From: Eremophila alpestris peregrina
Taxonomy: Eukaryota; Chordata; Aves; Passeriformes; Alaudidae
Direction: 5' to 3'
Assembly (NCBI GenBank): GCA_009792885.1
Contig: WMCF01000150.1
Span: 727,358 to 791,357 of the forward strand
Length of the DNA stretch: 64,000 nt
Positions 23,201 to 35,540 of the stretch are shown here, piece by piece (the first letter of the stretch is position 1; each line of letters begins with the position of its first letter). The notes under the pieces are model-generated. The model was not told the origin of the DNA, made no database searches, and saw nothing but the letters and a program-made list of their open reading frames with translations. The translations under genes were made by a program, and so were the position numbers.

Positions 23201-26200
23201 AGGAGGAGGAGGAAAGCTGAGCTGTGGGAATGGGGAATGGGCTGTGAGGGGGTGAGGAGCTGGGAAAGGTCAGCTTTGTGGGAGTAGCAGGTATTTATTT
23301 ACAGCCACTTGTTTGGAGATAAACAACCACGAAAAGGCCTTTTACAGCCTCAAACCTGACAGACACCCAGAGCAGGGAGATTCTGAGCTCTTCCTGCCTG
23401 GAAATCCTTTGTAACCCCAGCCCAGCCAGGAGATAAAGCAACACTTCCCTGCTCCCACTCACACTGGAGAGGGCAGCCCCAGCCTGGACTGGGAGAAAAG
23501 AGCTGGATTTCATGGTGTAAATGAAGGGAACAGCTGCTCAAGTGACACGGGTGAGCAGTTGGAGAAGAAAATATTATTATAATCGTATTTCAGCCTTTCC
23601 TTTAGGAGCCCCAAGCAGCTGGAAGGGTCAATATTCCCTGTTTTAGAGGTGGCAAAGTGGCACAGAGGGGGAGAAATGGCCTGATCCTGAATAACAGCAA
23701 AGGGAAAGGAGGGATGGGAGTCTGTGGGGAGAGGGAAATTAACACAAAGGAGAGAAAGGCACAAAAGTGAGAAGAAATCTCATTCTTTGGAAGGAAAGCA
23801 GCTCTGTCTGAGGGGGTGGCTGGTCCAGCAGAGGGTTCAGCAGCTCCCCAGCACGTCGCTGCCTATCTGTGCATATTCAGGGCTGCTCAGCACTGATGGA
23901 TGGGGGGTGCTGCCAGCGGGAGCCTCTGAAACAAAGCCCTTTGACAAAGCTGTTAATTAGATCCAGCACCTTATCACCGGTGTGGACTCTCCATCTATTT
24001 CCCGGCAGGAATTGGGATCGTTCCCAGAAGAGACACAAAGGGAAGGGGAGAATCTCACCCCCAAACCCGGCTGAGATCAATTCCAATTTGCCTGGGACAC
24101 GTTGCCTTTTTTTTGTCTCACCTGACACGGGGCTGGGAGAAGCAATTTTTAAATGTCACAGCTCATGACCTCCAGCTCTGCTGCCTCCTTTCAGGATTCA
24201 TCCCTGCTCAGGGGAATGAGGAAGGTGCAGCAGCCCTTGGGAGAAGGTTTCAGTTTAATGCCCAGCGTGTTCAGCTCTGGATCTTCCATTGAAATCAGGG
24301 AATTTGTTAAGCTGATGAGGGAAGGCTGCAGCAGAGAAACACAATAGCAGAGTGGGATTAGGCCTGGAGTAAGTGTCTGTACTTTGGAGGATTAATGAGA
24401 AAACTGCAATGGATTTTACATGGTGAAAAGGATTCGCTGAATGCTTTAGGTGAAATGAAATTAGTCCCACTCATGCTCCCCGAGCCTCCAAGCAGGAGAG
24501 GAGACTGGCACCCTCCCATCACGTGGAATAACCAGATCCCCTCCAGCTGCTCTTCTTTGTGGAAAATTCCAGCACAACACTGCTGGCCATTTATTTCCAT
24601 TTAGGATGGCAACCCGGGCTCCATCTCTGGGCACAGAGGAGTCCTGACCAAGCCAACTCTGTGTCCAGGGACTCCGAGGCTCCCTGAGGTTGAAAGTGAG
24701 GAGAAACACTTGCCTCTGACATTCCAGATGCTCCAAATCCTTGCTGGAGGGAAGGCTCAGAAGGACAGGCCCTGAAATGGAGAGGGGAGAAGGAACATGG
24801 GTTCTTGGACACTTGGATTTTTCAGGGGAAAGGTTGATGGAATAAATAAACATGTGGGTGGGTGAGATTGTCCCAAGGCCAGTCTGGCACATCAGAGGTG
24901 CCAGGGAAGGGCTTCCCAGATCCCTGATGGAGGGGACAGATGGGGAAAAGGGACTTGCTGATGCTGGAGCATTGACACTGCCCAGAGCTGCTGCTCCTGG
25001 AAGCAGAAGAGGCCACTGAGAGCAGCCTGGGCTGGCTCGTGCCCTCCTGTGTGTTGCCTTCCAGTCCATCATTCTTTCTAATTAGGCACCTCTGACACAC
25101 AATTAATCCTATTTTGCCTGCTGGCTTTTTTATCTTTCCTTCTGCTTTTATCAGGCAGGGAATTAGACTCTGCTGGCATGCAAAGTGCACTGCACGGGCC
25201 TGGCTGTTCAGGGGGATTTGGAGACTTTTCAGAAGGCAGAGCCCATGATCTTAAAAGTTTGTTTGGAGTAATTAATTTCTTTCTCTTCTCTTCTTTTTCT
25301 AATCACTGAGTGTTGATTTCACCTACGCTCAGACAAGCAGAAAGGCAAAGATGTGAGGGTGGGTCAGAACTCAATTCAATGCTGCAAAGTCCAATAAAAC
25401 CCAGTTTTCAGCCTGTTCTCCTCAACTTACCCAGTGTCCCCATCCCAGGATACACCTGGAAATTCCACACACCTTCAGAGCTGCACTTTCAGGCCACAAT
25501 TTCTCTTACTGAACCTTTCAGGTCCCTTTTGCACCCCCTGAAAGGATTGGTCTCACCAACCCCCAAGAAAGAGAAGGAAAAAATAAATTAAAATTCTTGA
25601 ACTCGCCACGTTGATCACCTTGGTCAAATCTCACTCCTTCCTGGGATTTCCCCATGAAGTGCCTTCCCTTTGACTGGGAAAGAAGGGAAATCTGTCTGCA
25701 CTCAGGCAGGGTGGAGATGGAGAGCAGATGAGGTCTGGTGACCACTGAATTCAATACTTCCTCTCCTGCACAGCTCAGAGGCAGAACAAAGCTTCCACAC
25801 AGCCCAGTGCCCTTATCCAGGGAACAGGGATACATTCCTTTTTTATAGATATCAATCCCAAATCCATCCTTCCAGCCCCTTCTCTCTAGCAGCCCCATAC
25901 ATCTCCAGGTTTATTTACAGCTTCACCCTCAGCCACGCTTTTGTTCTGGTTGGGAACAAGAAGAAGGTTGCATTAATGAGAGTTCTACGCTTGTTTAGGA
26001 AATGAAGAGGCAGCAAAAGGTCACGCAGCTCCCCCTCCCTGTTACCTGTTCAGCAAGAGCTGTCTTCCCCAATCAGCCCTAATTCCAGCCCTCCCCACAG
26101 CCACCCTGGGGACCAGGCCTGTTAGTCCCTCTTTGTTCCGCCGGGGTTTTCTTGATTCCTGTAAAACAACGATTAACAAGACACTTCTGACTGAGCAGGT

Positions 26201-27140
26201 ACTGCAGAGAGCTGCACCTTCCCCAGCAGCTTCCTCTGCTGCCTTTTATGTACCACACTGAAATGTAATTATCTTCACGGTGCAGGGTGTAAATCAGGGT
26301 GTGTGTCAAGACGATTCCCCTCAGGGTTTTATTTTATTGCGTAATAATATTTGACACAGGGCTTAGAGGTGCTGTTACCTGCCTAATCGTGTGAAACAAT
26401 TTCATGTGCAAACAGCTGGTAAGTGTGAAAACTACCATAAACCAGCTCCAGGAAACGCTCTGCTTCCCTTATCTGTTCTTGGAAAACGCCCCCTGGCACC
26501 GGTGTTTCCCCACCAGGCTGGGAGAATCCAGCTCCATCCTCCCTCCGGGCTCCTCGGTGTCCAGAGCGCAGCAGGGAATCTCCATCTGTGTTAAACCCCT
26601 CGGGCCAGAAGGGATGAAGTTAATTTGGAATAATTTATTGCTTGGGTGTGTTATCTAAGAGAGGAAACCCTCTATATCAGGAATGTTGCTCCAGCTAATC
26701 TCTCACAAATAATCTGGGAGGGAGAGGTTTGGCTGTCACCCTGCTCAGGAACAGAATTTTACATTCAGCTTCCCTCAACATCCATTTGGGGTTGGTTTTT
26801 GACTACACTTTGTCCTCAAATGGGACATGTAGGGACATGCAGGGACATGTCAGGCACAGGGGGGCACATGGAAAACCTCTGTGATTCCAGCTGGGAGCCC
26901 AAACTGGAGCTGAGGCTCTCAGTCCTTATTTACAAACCCTGCTCGGGCACGTGTTTTCATGGCAAAAATCCTCCTTCACTTGGGAGCGTTCAGGGACACA
27001 GAGACGAGCCCAACGTGCAGAAATTAAAGGGGTCAATTCACGCAGGAGGGAAGTGAAAATACCCAAATTTCAGCCCCCTCCTTTCACCTCTGGAGCAGGA
27101 GGTGGGCACAGCTTCGAGCCTGTGCTGCAGAAAAACCCGA

Positions 27141-27470
27141 GAGCACAAGGAGGGGGGCTCAGAGCAGAGAGGGGGGCTCAGAGCAGAGAGGGGGGCTCAG
27201 AGCAGAGAGGGGAGCTCAGAGCAGAGAGGGGNNNNNNNNNNNNNNNNNNNNNNNNNNNNNNNNNNNNNNNNNNNNNNNNNNNNNNNNNNNNNNNNNNNNN
27301 NNNNNNNNNNNNNNNNNNNNNNNNNNNNNNNNNNNNNNNNNNNNNNNNNNNNNNNNNNNNNNNNNNNNNGAGCAGAGAGGGGAGCTCAGAGCAGAGAAGG
27401 GAGCTCAGAGCAGAGAGGGGGGCTCAGAGCAGAGAGGGGGGCTCAGAGCAGAGAGGGGGGCTCAGAGCAG
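27141..27470. repeat. 19-bp G-rich minisatellite interrupted by a gap
   Basis: Tandem copies of GAGCAGAGAGGGGGGCTCA, with AGGGGAGC variants, occur on both sides of 138 N (27232-27369). About ten units are visible. Because 19 is not a multiple of three, all frames pass through the array and give a 19-residue periodic pseudo-protein rich in Arg, Glu, Gly and Ser. The G-runs of four to six bases probably explain the sequencing gap. The real array length is unknown. Confidence 0.95.
27232..27369. other. Assembly gap (138 N) inside the 19-bp minisatellite
   Basis: The unknown bases lie wholly inside the tandem array, with the same 19-bp unit on both sides, so the missing part is almost certainly more repeat units. 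Confidence 0.95.
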
Positions 27471-30400
27471 CCCTGCCCCGCTTCTCCTCAGCACAAATGG
27501 GAGCCTCCGACTCCGCCTCGGGGAGAGGGCGACAAAGGAGAGGCAGAGATGGCAATCTGGGGACAATGGTGGTTATTTATAAGGCTTTTTTTTCGTGCAT
27601 TGGAGATCACAGCCACAAGGCATCTATCTGCCTGGGGTCTGAATTACTCAGAGCGGGGTTGGGAGGGGAGGTGGGCAGCTGCCTGAAATCACCAGCCTCC
27701 GAGTCACTATTTTTTTTTTTTCTCCTCCTCAGGGTAGCTGGCATTGTCAATGATGGTTTAACCTACTTACGATAACAATCCCTGTAATAAAGGCATTTTT
27801 TCAAAAGTCCCCTGGCCCAAATGACTGCGTGGAGGGGTCTGGGAGCTGCTGTGCCGGGAGGGTCTGTGTGGCTCGCCAGGGAACAGTGGTGAGCCAGCTA
27901 TGTTCTGTCACTTCTTAATTCACTCCCAGACCACCACCACCCCCTGCCAGGCAAGAAAATTCCTTTCCAGGAAGAGATTTGGCAGGAGCTGTCTCTTCCC
28001 CCCCCCCCCCCCCCCCCAAAAAAAAGACCTCCTCCCTGTGGATTAAGCCATTTCACATCTGGAGCAATATTAGATCATCGAGGTTTCTGATGCTTCCTGA
28101 AAAAAAAAAAACAAAAAAACCCTAATCCTGGCCACCATCTGGCCCAGACCCCCTGGCCAGCTGCTCCCCTTTTGCACACCCAGAGATTTTTGGTGACGAA
28201 AATGTGTGACCTGGCGTCCCCAAGAGCAGCCTGTGCTGCTGTGCCAGGTGCTGGGGCAGGCAGGTGTGGTGCCAGGGGTGTCACAATGGGCACGGGCAGC
28301 CCTTGGGCTGGTTAATCTCAGGCTCAGTGCCTGATCCCGAGGCGGGCGGAGTTCCTGGATAAACCATTCTGTTACTGGGACCAGCTCCACGGCTTTGTGA
28401 CCAAGGTCTCGCAGCTGTCTCAATTTCACAGGGATCTTTGGACAGAGCCAGCCTCGCTCTTTATCTGTGTTTTGTTGCTACTCCTCAACACAAAGCCCTT
28501 CTCCCTCTGCTCCCAAGATTTTTCTTTCTGCAGAAGGACTGTCCAGCAGCACCATCACCTCCTAAATCCATTTAATGAGGGCCAGAGCTCACTGCTTGCC
28601 TGACTCCAGCTTTGATAAGGTCCTGGCTAAACCCTTCCCTGCTCACCCACTGCAAAACGCTGAGGAAATCCGAGTTGCTGAAGCAAGGACAGGAAGGAAT
28701 GGACTGGAACCTGCTCTCTCCCAGTTTCCCCCCAGGCTCAGGGTAACACTAGGGGGGTTTTGTGTGTGTCTTTACCAGATATCTCGGTGGTGAGTCACTG
28801 GGAACAGCACGAGTTGAGCTGGATGTGTTGGGAGCAGCGGGAGAGGGGCAGGGCTGGCACAGAAAAATCTCCGGGCTGTGCCTGGCTGTGGGCAGGAGCG
28901 AAGGAAGGCGCTGGGGGCTGTGTTGTCCCCTCCCTCTGCACCCTGTCATGTGCCTGGACATGTCACAGCTGCCCTCCATCCCTGTGGGTGAAGCTTTCCC
29001 ATCCGAATCCCTGCTGAGGGCGACAGGGACACCAGAGGGATGAGGAGACCCAGATCACCTCCAGACTGAGTGCTGTTATTCACGGAGGTGCTCAGGGCCC
29101 CGGGGATGCTCAGGGACTTCCGTGGAGCTGCAAATCCCAGCTGCTCCAAGCAGGAATGAAAGGGCTGCGGGCCAGGGAGAGATTTCCCAGTGCTGGAGCA
29201 GCATTTTGCTGGGCTGCCGTGGGATTAATGCAGGCAAGGTGACAGCAGCTGCAGGGATGAGCCCTGGGAGGGAAGCAGAGCCTGCCTTTAGCATCCCTGA
29301 TGCCTGCCCTGGTTATTTGTCCTTCCATCAGAAAGGAGGGATGAGGTGCAGGATGGAAAATCCTCGGAGGGTAAATGATGATTTTGGAGCTCAGGGACTC
29401 TGGCACAGGGTGTGACACCCACGAGGGGTGGAGGATTAGACAGCAGGAGCCTTCCTCTCCATCACTGGAGCAACAAATCAATCGTTTCCTCGCTTTGGAG
29501 GGCCCTGAGGAAGATGATGGGGGTGGGAAGCAGCCGCCCTGTGCTGATGGTGTCACTCCTGAGAGCAGGGGACACACGGCAGGGCACGGTGTGGGTGACA
29601 AGCAGTGGCTTTGAGAGCATCCTGGAGCCTGCTCAGGCTAATGCAGGGTTTTATTCTAAACCACCCCTGAAACACAGCTCGGAAAATTGCACTTGCTACC
29701 TCAGCCACTGCAATCAAAGCTGAGGAAATGTGAGGCTCAGAGAGCTCTGAGAAACAGCCTAAAAAAAAAAAAGAAAAAAGGAAAAAAGGAAAAAAGGCAG
29801 GTCAAAAGGAAAATGGAGGGAGAGCAGAGCTCAGCAGCAGTGAGTGCTGTGATTGCCCTGGTGCCAGGGAGGGGGACAGGGGCTCCCCAGGTCTGGGGGG
29901 CTGCAGAGGGCTTCGTTCTCTGTTGCAACATCTCAGGGTTAAAGGAAAATAGAGGTACAATCAATAATAAAATAAAAAGCAGGAGCAAATCTGCTTTTAT
30001 TTGCATGGTGAAGGAGTGATTCTGGGGGTGTAATAGATAATATTAACACCAACAAAATACTTGGTGCTCCCTGTAGAAATGGCAGCATTTATGAAGTGCT
30101 GCAGAACAAGCAGCTGGGTCTCATCATTGTCCTTTTGCCTGGGATTTCAGAGGGGAAAGGAGCAGTGTTTGCTTTGGACATTGTTGTCAAAAATGAGCAT
30201 TTGAACCTTATTTCACAGATACACGATTGCGTCAAAAAAAGAAAGGTGAGATGTGGTGACCCCAGAAATGTCTGGAGCTGTAACAGGGTCTTCCCCAAGC
30301 TGCTGTCACCTGAATTCCTTGGAGCCAGGAGGTTTCACAGCCATGGTCTCATCCTTTTGCCTCCCAGATCCTGTGGGAAGGGCCAGGGAAAAGGAGCAGC

Positions 30401-33400
30401 CCGAGGGGACGAATTCCGAGTCCCTGCAGGAGCAGGGGGAGCTGTCAGGTTCAGATCTGAAGCCAGCTGCTGGAGACAGTTGCAGGATGGATTCCTCCCG
30501 GCTCTGCCCTCAGTCTGGAGGCAGAGATAACAGACTGGTTTGATGTCACAGACCACAGGCCCTGCCTTTCCCATCCCCTGCAGCCCCACATTCCTCCCGT
30601 TTGTACAACCTCCAGGCAGATCTGAGGCATTCAAAACGGGATCCTAAAGAAATCTGGCAAAGGCTCTGCTATCTCAGCTTCACAGCAGAGCAAGATACGG
30701 AGCTGAGGGAGCATCTATCAGAGCACACAGCACCCAGAGCATCCCCCCAAAGAGCAGCACTCACCCTCTCCTGGCACTTATCTCAGGGGAACTAAAACAT
30801 CTGTGGCAAAGCAGGGATGTTGTGTCTTTCACTCCCTTCCCCCAAGTGACAGCACAGAGCCACGAGGAGCTGTGGGAAACCCATCTGAGCAGCTCTGGGG
30901 GTCACTTAGCCCAGCACCTCTGGGGTATGGGCGTGATGGATGCTGCTGCTCATCCTCTGCAACACCGAACTGCCTTTTTAGATGGGAGTTATCAATTTTG
31001 CTGCCATGGCAACCCCAAAAGTCACCTAGAGGGCTGCGTGTCTGGGAGAGCAGGGATGGCTTCTGGGTGAGAGCAGGGGGAAGTCAGGGAGTTCTGGGGG
31101 GTGTGAGAGCCCAGGGACCACAGCAGGACAGTGGGGGACAGAAGAAGCTCTGAAAATGGGTGCTGGTGTTTCCTGTCACAACCCAGCAGCTTCCCCAACA
31201 TCCTTCCTTCATGAGTTCCTCTCATGTAGAGTTTAATGGCACTGAGAGCCCCTGTCCCTTTGTCAGAGCTGAATAAAATATCTCAGAGGGTTCAGGAGTT
31301 GTGGAAGGGGACAGAAAGGGTTTTCCTCACTGCTGCCATATGTGGTGTGATCCCATAGCTCCATTTCCTTAGAAAATCAGGCAAGAACTGGCACACTCCA
31401 ACCATTTCAGTGCTTTTCTGCGAATGTTTTCAAACCCAGAAGTTTAGCAAAACTGCCCTTTTCAATGCAAATAGCTACAATTTAGCTAAATAGTGATTTT
31501 CCAACCAAAGATTTCACAGAAGAATTCCCAGACAGCTGTACAGAACAGCTCAGAGGAACGAAGGTTTCTTTCCTTCACTCTGACATTCATCTATTACACA
31601 TTTTAAACATGTTCCTGTCTGTCTGTGAGCTGATGTCAGCTTCTCATTCCTACCAAGCGTTTGAAGTGTATTAATTTTATTGAAAGACCTTGTCAGAGCT
31701 GCCTCCGTGTTCCCCATCTAGGATTCTGGCTCTGCAAAGCCGATTTTATTTTCAGCCTGGCCCAGTGAGCACTGATTGCAAACAACGATTCCTTCTGCCT
31801 TCTCATCCCCTGCGCCCCGCCCTCCTTTTTGTTTGGAGTTTATGGTCACTGGCTCTGGGTTCTGTCATTATTTGTCTTTGTTCCGTGTCTTAACCCTTGT
31901 TAGAGACTCAGCCATTGTGCAATCCCTGCTCAGCGACCTATAATATCCTAATTTAGTTGGCATTTTGATCTGGGTGAACGATCCACTGCGTGCGAGGCTT
32001 CTTTCCTTTTCTGTTTTCCCATTCCTTTCAAAAGGTCTCCTGTGTAATTCTTCACCCTCTTCACACCCCATTCTGTGTTTCTTTGGGTTGTCTTTCACCT
32101 TTTCTCTCTCTCTTTTTTTTTTTTGTTGCAGATCAGCCTCAGCTCTCAGCCCTCTCCTCTCCCAGTCCCTGCTCCGTGCCCTGGCACCAGGAATTCCTGC
32201 AATCCTCTCCATCCTCCCAGCATCAGCCTGACAAGGAAACTGCTCCTCTGCTGAGGCTGAACATTTTCTCAGTTGGTGGTGGATGAAATAATGACCCTAA
32301 AAACCCCAGTGGAGTAAAGCCCACCCACCTCTGAGGACCAGCAGCGAGTCCCTGAGGTGTTCACCAGCACAAGAGGGAGTTGCTGCTGCTCGGTTTTGTT
32401 ACAGGAGACAAAGGAGAGGCAAATCCCAGGGCTCCGGACAGCTCCTGGCACTGCAGCCCTTCCCTGGACTGCCACAGGACAGCAGCAAAGGGAGGAACCG
32501 CTGTCACATCTCTGCAGCCTCCCTTCAGGATCCTCTCCCAGCCAGTGCTTTGTCACAGAGGGCCCCTGAGGACACGGAGCTGGAGCTCTCTGTTCCTCTC
32601 CTGCCTTTCCTGGCATTCCCAATGTCTGAGATCCACTGGGCTGTTCCACAGCCACATCAGGGCTGCTTTGGAGTGCTCAGGGCAGAATTTCTCCCACTTC
32701 TCCTCCTCCTGTCCCCACTTGGAGTCTCTCTGGGATGGATTCCTCTGCCAGGAGACCCCAGCTGGGAGCTGCAAGGTGCTCCCATTTCCCCTGGCCCTGG
32801 GGACATGAATATTGCAGGGCCGGTGAGCCAGGGGGGGCTGTCCCTGCTAATTCCCCTCTGACACAACATCCAACATCCTCTCAGCAGTGCACAAGGTGCT
32901 GGTCCTGGTGGGAACACCTCAGCCACAGGCTGGGATCTGCCTGAAATCATCAATTTGGGGAAGACGTAAAATGGGTGAATGGTTTAGAAATGGGTGGAGT
33001 GCTCTAATTATGATCGGTTGTCTTTGTTAGGGTCGTGTTTAGGGATCTAAAGGAGCAGCATCCCTGTCCCTGCCCATGCCAGGTGTCAGTCCAGCCCTTC
33101 TCCATTCTCCCCTGCTGAAATAACAGCCCTGGGCAGCCACACTCAGCCCTGGTGCGAGGCTGGGAGTGCTCCAGTGCTCACACCCAGGAGAAGGAAAACA
33201 CCCCTCTGGCAGCTCCTAAATCCCATCACTGCGGTGGCATCGTGATGAGGACAGGGAGGAGGGAGATAACACAGACAGCGAGGAAAACAAGGCCTGCTTT
33301 TCTCCGTCTCTGCTGGAAGGGAAGGCAGTGCGTGGCACACGGGACTATCAGATCTGTCAGCACCACAAGGGGAAGGGAAATGCTATTGTACAGCCCATCC

Positions 33401-34084
33401 CGGGGCTGGCCGGGGGAAGGAGAGGGAAAACCAGAGGGAAAACGAGACGCGGGTGTTCGACAGGGAGCCAGCACGTTCGCTATCAAAATGGAAATGCAGC
33501 CCTTTGTTGATGGAGGTGTATCTGCTTCCCATTGTCTCCCGTGCCAGCCCAGTGAAAGGCTCCTTTGATGGCTCCGTGTTTGTGCACCCGCTATGAAATT
33601 GCTTTGCGAGACAAAGGGAGTTCGTGCTCGTGGGTAATGAGAAGGAGGTGAGGGCTCCTCTCCTCTCGCCCCGGCAGCACGATTTTCCCCTGGAGCAGCT
33701 GTCAAAGGCTCGCTGCGAAAATTGGAAAGGCTCAGAGGCTGGGTGGGGGGCCGGTGATGAGCAGGGGGAGCGAGGGGATGCTCTTTTGCGGGGCTAATGT
33801 GGCCATCTGCTCTGATTTCACCGGGCTGCTGCAGCCCCAGCGCTCCCCAGCCCTGCAGCCACTCATTCCCTGCTCCCATCAGCAGTGAGGACAGGGCCAG
33901 GAGCTGTGTGCCACACTGCCAGCAGCTGCGATGGGACCTTCCCTGGCTGGGGAAAGGACGGGAATCCATGACTGGAAAAGCCCGAGGGCTGCACATCCCT
34001 CTCGTTTCCCCGCCCTGCTGATCACCAGTGAGTGCACCAGGGGCACAGTCGCATGTAAAGCAGCATCGAGCTGAGAGAGAGCAG
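27471..34084. other. Non-coding, presumably intergenic sequence
   Basis: No convincing gene is present. It contains a weak exon-like segment at 27734-27791, a 20-base C run followed by A (27998-28025), and unique GC-moderate sequence. The part at about 33420-33650 has a raised CpG density and few repeats and may be a regulatory element. The AT-rich part near 31430-31680 is also unique. No dispersed repeat is recognised. Confidence 0.5.
27998..28025. repeat. C20-A8 homopolymer junction
   Basis: Twenty consecutive C are followed directly by eight A. It is seen directly, its length is probably uncertain in the assembly, and no function is suggested. Confidence 0.9.
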
Positions 34085-34285
34085 CTTTAGATGGGATTTT
34101 AGGAGGAAATTCTTTATTGTGAGGGCGGCCAGGCATTGCCCCATCCCTGGAAGCGTCCAAGGCCGGATTTTATGTGGTTTGGAGCAGCCTGGTCGAGTGG
34201 AAGCTGTCCCAGGGGGTGGAAGGAGATGGGCTTTGAGGTCCCTTCCAACCCAATCCCAATCTATGCCACGATTCTACAGTTCCGT
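34085..34285 (+). mobile_element. CR1 LINE 3'-end fragment
   Basis: The segment follows the well-known 3' end of avian CR1 in order: a GGATTTTAGGAGGAAATTCTT-like stretch, CATCCCTGGAAGCGTCCAAGGC, a GGTTTGGAGCAGCCTGG stretch, a region around GGTGGAAGGAGATGGG, then GAGGTCCCTTCCAACCCAA, and a degenerate ATTCT end. Orientation is plus. It is 5'-truncated, as nearly all CR1 copies are, and has a few substitutions, which suggests moderate age. Confidence 0.85.
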
Positions 34286-34459
34286 GGTCAGAACTGCAGG
34301 GATAACACACGCAGGAAGCACAGCAGGAATTGGAAAAAAACACCCAGCAAAGCTGAAAAAATTTTAGTACAGCCCAGCTCAGCTGGATACACCACCAGGC
34401 AGCAGCACTGCACAGCCCAGTCCCCCAGCTCCTCACAGACCCACCTGGGATGTGCTTTT

Positions 34460-35137
34460 CACCTGGATTTCTCCCCATTTACCTGTTCCTCACACGGATT
34501 TCTCCCCATTTACCCTCTCCTCACCTGTATTTCTCCCCATTCACCTGCTCCTCACCTGGATTTCTCCCCATTCACCTGCTCCTCACCCGGATTTCTCCCC
34601 ATTTACCTGTTCCTGACCCGGATTTCTCCCCATTTACCTGCTCCTCACCCGGATTTCTCCCCATTTACCTGCTCCTCACCCAGATTTCTCTCCATTTACC
34701 TGCTCCTCACATGGATTTCTCCCCATTCACCTGCTCCTCACCCGGATTTCTCCCCATTTACCTGTTCCTGACCCGGATTTCTCCCCATTCACCTGCTCCT
34801 CACCCAGATTTCTACCCATTTACCTGCTCCTCACCCAGATTTCTCCCCATTTACCTGCTCCTCACCCGGATTTCATCCCGTTCACCTGCTCCTCACCTGG
34901 ATTTCTCCACATTCACCTGCTCCTCACATGGATTTCTCCCCATTTACCTGTTCCTCATTTGGATTTCTCCCCATTTACCTGCTGCTNTTCTCCCCATTTA
35001 CCTGTTCCTCATTTGGATTTCTCCCCATTTACCTGCTGCTCACCTGGATTTCTCCACATTCACCTGCTCCTCACATGGATTTTTCCCCATTTACCTGCTC
35101 CTCACCCAGATTTCTCCCCATTTACCTGCTCCTCACC
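34460..35137. repeat. 31-bp minisatellite, about 22 units
   Basis: The unit is close to CACCTGGATTTCTCCCCATT followed by TACCTGCTCCT (31 bases), with variants CACCCGG/CACATGG/CATTTGG and TTCAC/TTTAC. Three units make 93 bases, so every frame gives a 31-residue periodic pseudo-protein. The long open frame across the array is a by-product of the repeat, not a gene. The array carries a single N at 34987 with identical 53-base copies on both sides. Confidence 0.95.
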
Positions 35138-35289
35138 CTCAGTTCCTCGCACACCTCTCTGAGGTGTCACACAGTGTCCCCTCCATCCCTCCTGCCTTTC
35201 CCTCCCCATCCTGCTCCACCCACACAGAACCTGGGGCCGGGTGTGAGTGTGAAAACCCTCTCTGATCACACACACACAGGAATTCTCAT

Positions 35290-35540
35290 TAACTAATGGT
35301 GTTCCTAATAGGAATGGGTGTCTTTCCTCACCCCTCCCGCTCGGCTGGAGACTTTAATGGCTCAGTCATGCTCAGCCGGCCTCGCTCCTTTATCTGCTCA
35401 ATAAAGAAATGGTTTATGGCACATTCACGCCTCGGCCCGGGCTGGCAATTTCACACGGGCCTTATCAGCACTCACACACGCTGTAAGGCCGCTGGAAATT
35501 AGACGTGGGATTCGCATGTCTAACAACCGGGGTTAAACGC
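35290..35540. promoter_or_regulatory. Unique CpG-containing candidate conserved element
   Basis: Just after the minisatellite there is a 250-base segment of unique sequence with many CpGs, a TTTATCTGCTCAATAAAG stretch, GGTTTATGGC, GGCCTTATCAG (a GATA core) and ACAACCGGGGTTAAACGC. It has no repeat signature and no coding frame. The unusual CpG retention in an otherwise CpG-poor region suggests constraint, which is inference. Confidence 0.3.

Larger units (their letters stand above)
11807..27140. other. Non-coding, presumably intergenic sequence
   Basis: About 15 kb has no open frame with convincing splice sites and protein-like composition. Most of it is unique sequence without recognisable dispersed repeats. 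TAAT-rich candidate regulatory segments lie at about 16375-16445 and 19600-20240, with smaller ones near 17310-17350, 23940-24010 and 26330-26410. Homopolymer T runs occur near 18840-18857 and 19497-19507. A short 10-base tandem repeat, GGGACATGTA-like and three copies long, lies at 26822-26850. I see no RNA gene. Confidence 0.5.

Noticed and set aside
26951..27775. 274-codon open frame across the gap
   Set aside because: It runs through the 19-bp minisatellite and 138 N, so the frame is not meaningful.
33226..33996. 256-codon minus-strand open frame
   Set aside because: Pro/Ser/Arg-rich composition from GC-rich DNA, with no flanking splice sites of matching phase and no recognisable domain.
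34450..35265. 271-codon plus-strand open frame with Ser-Pro-His/Phe-rich periodicity
   Set aside because: It is the translation of the 31-bp minisatellite; other frames are equally open and periodic, and the unit is not a multiple of three.
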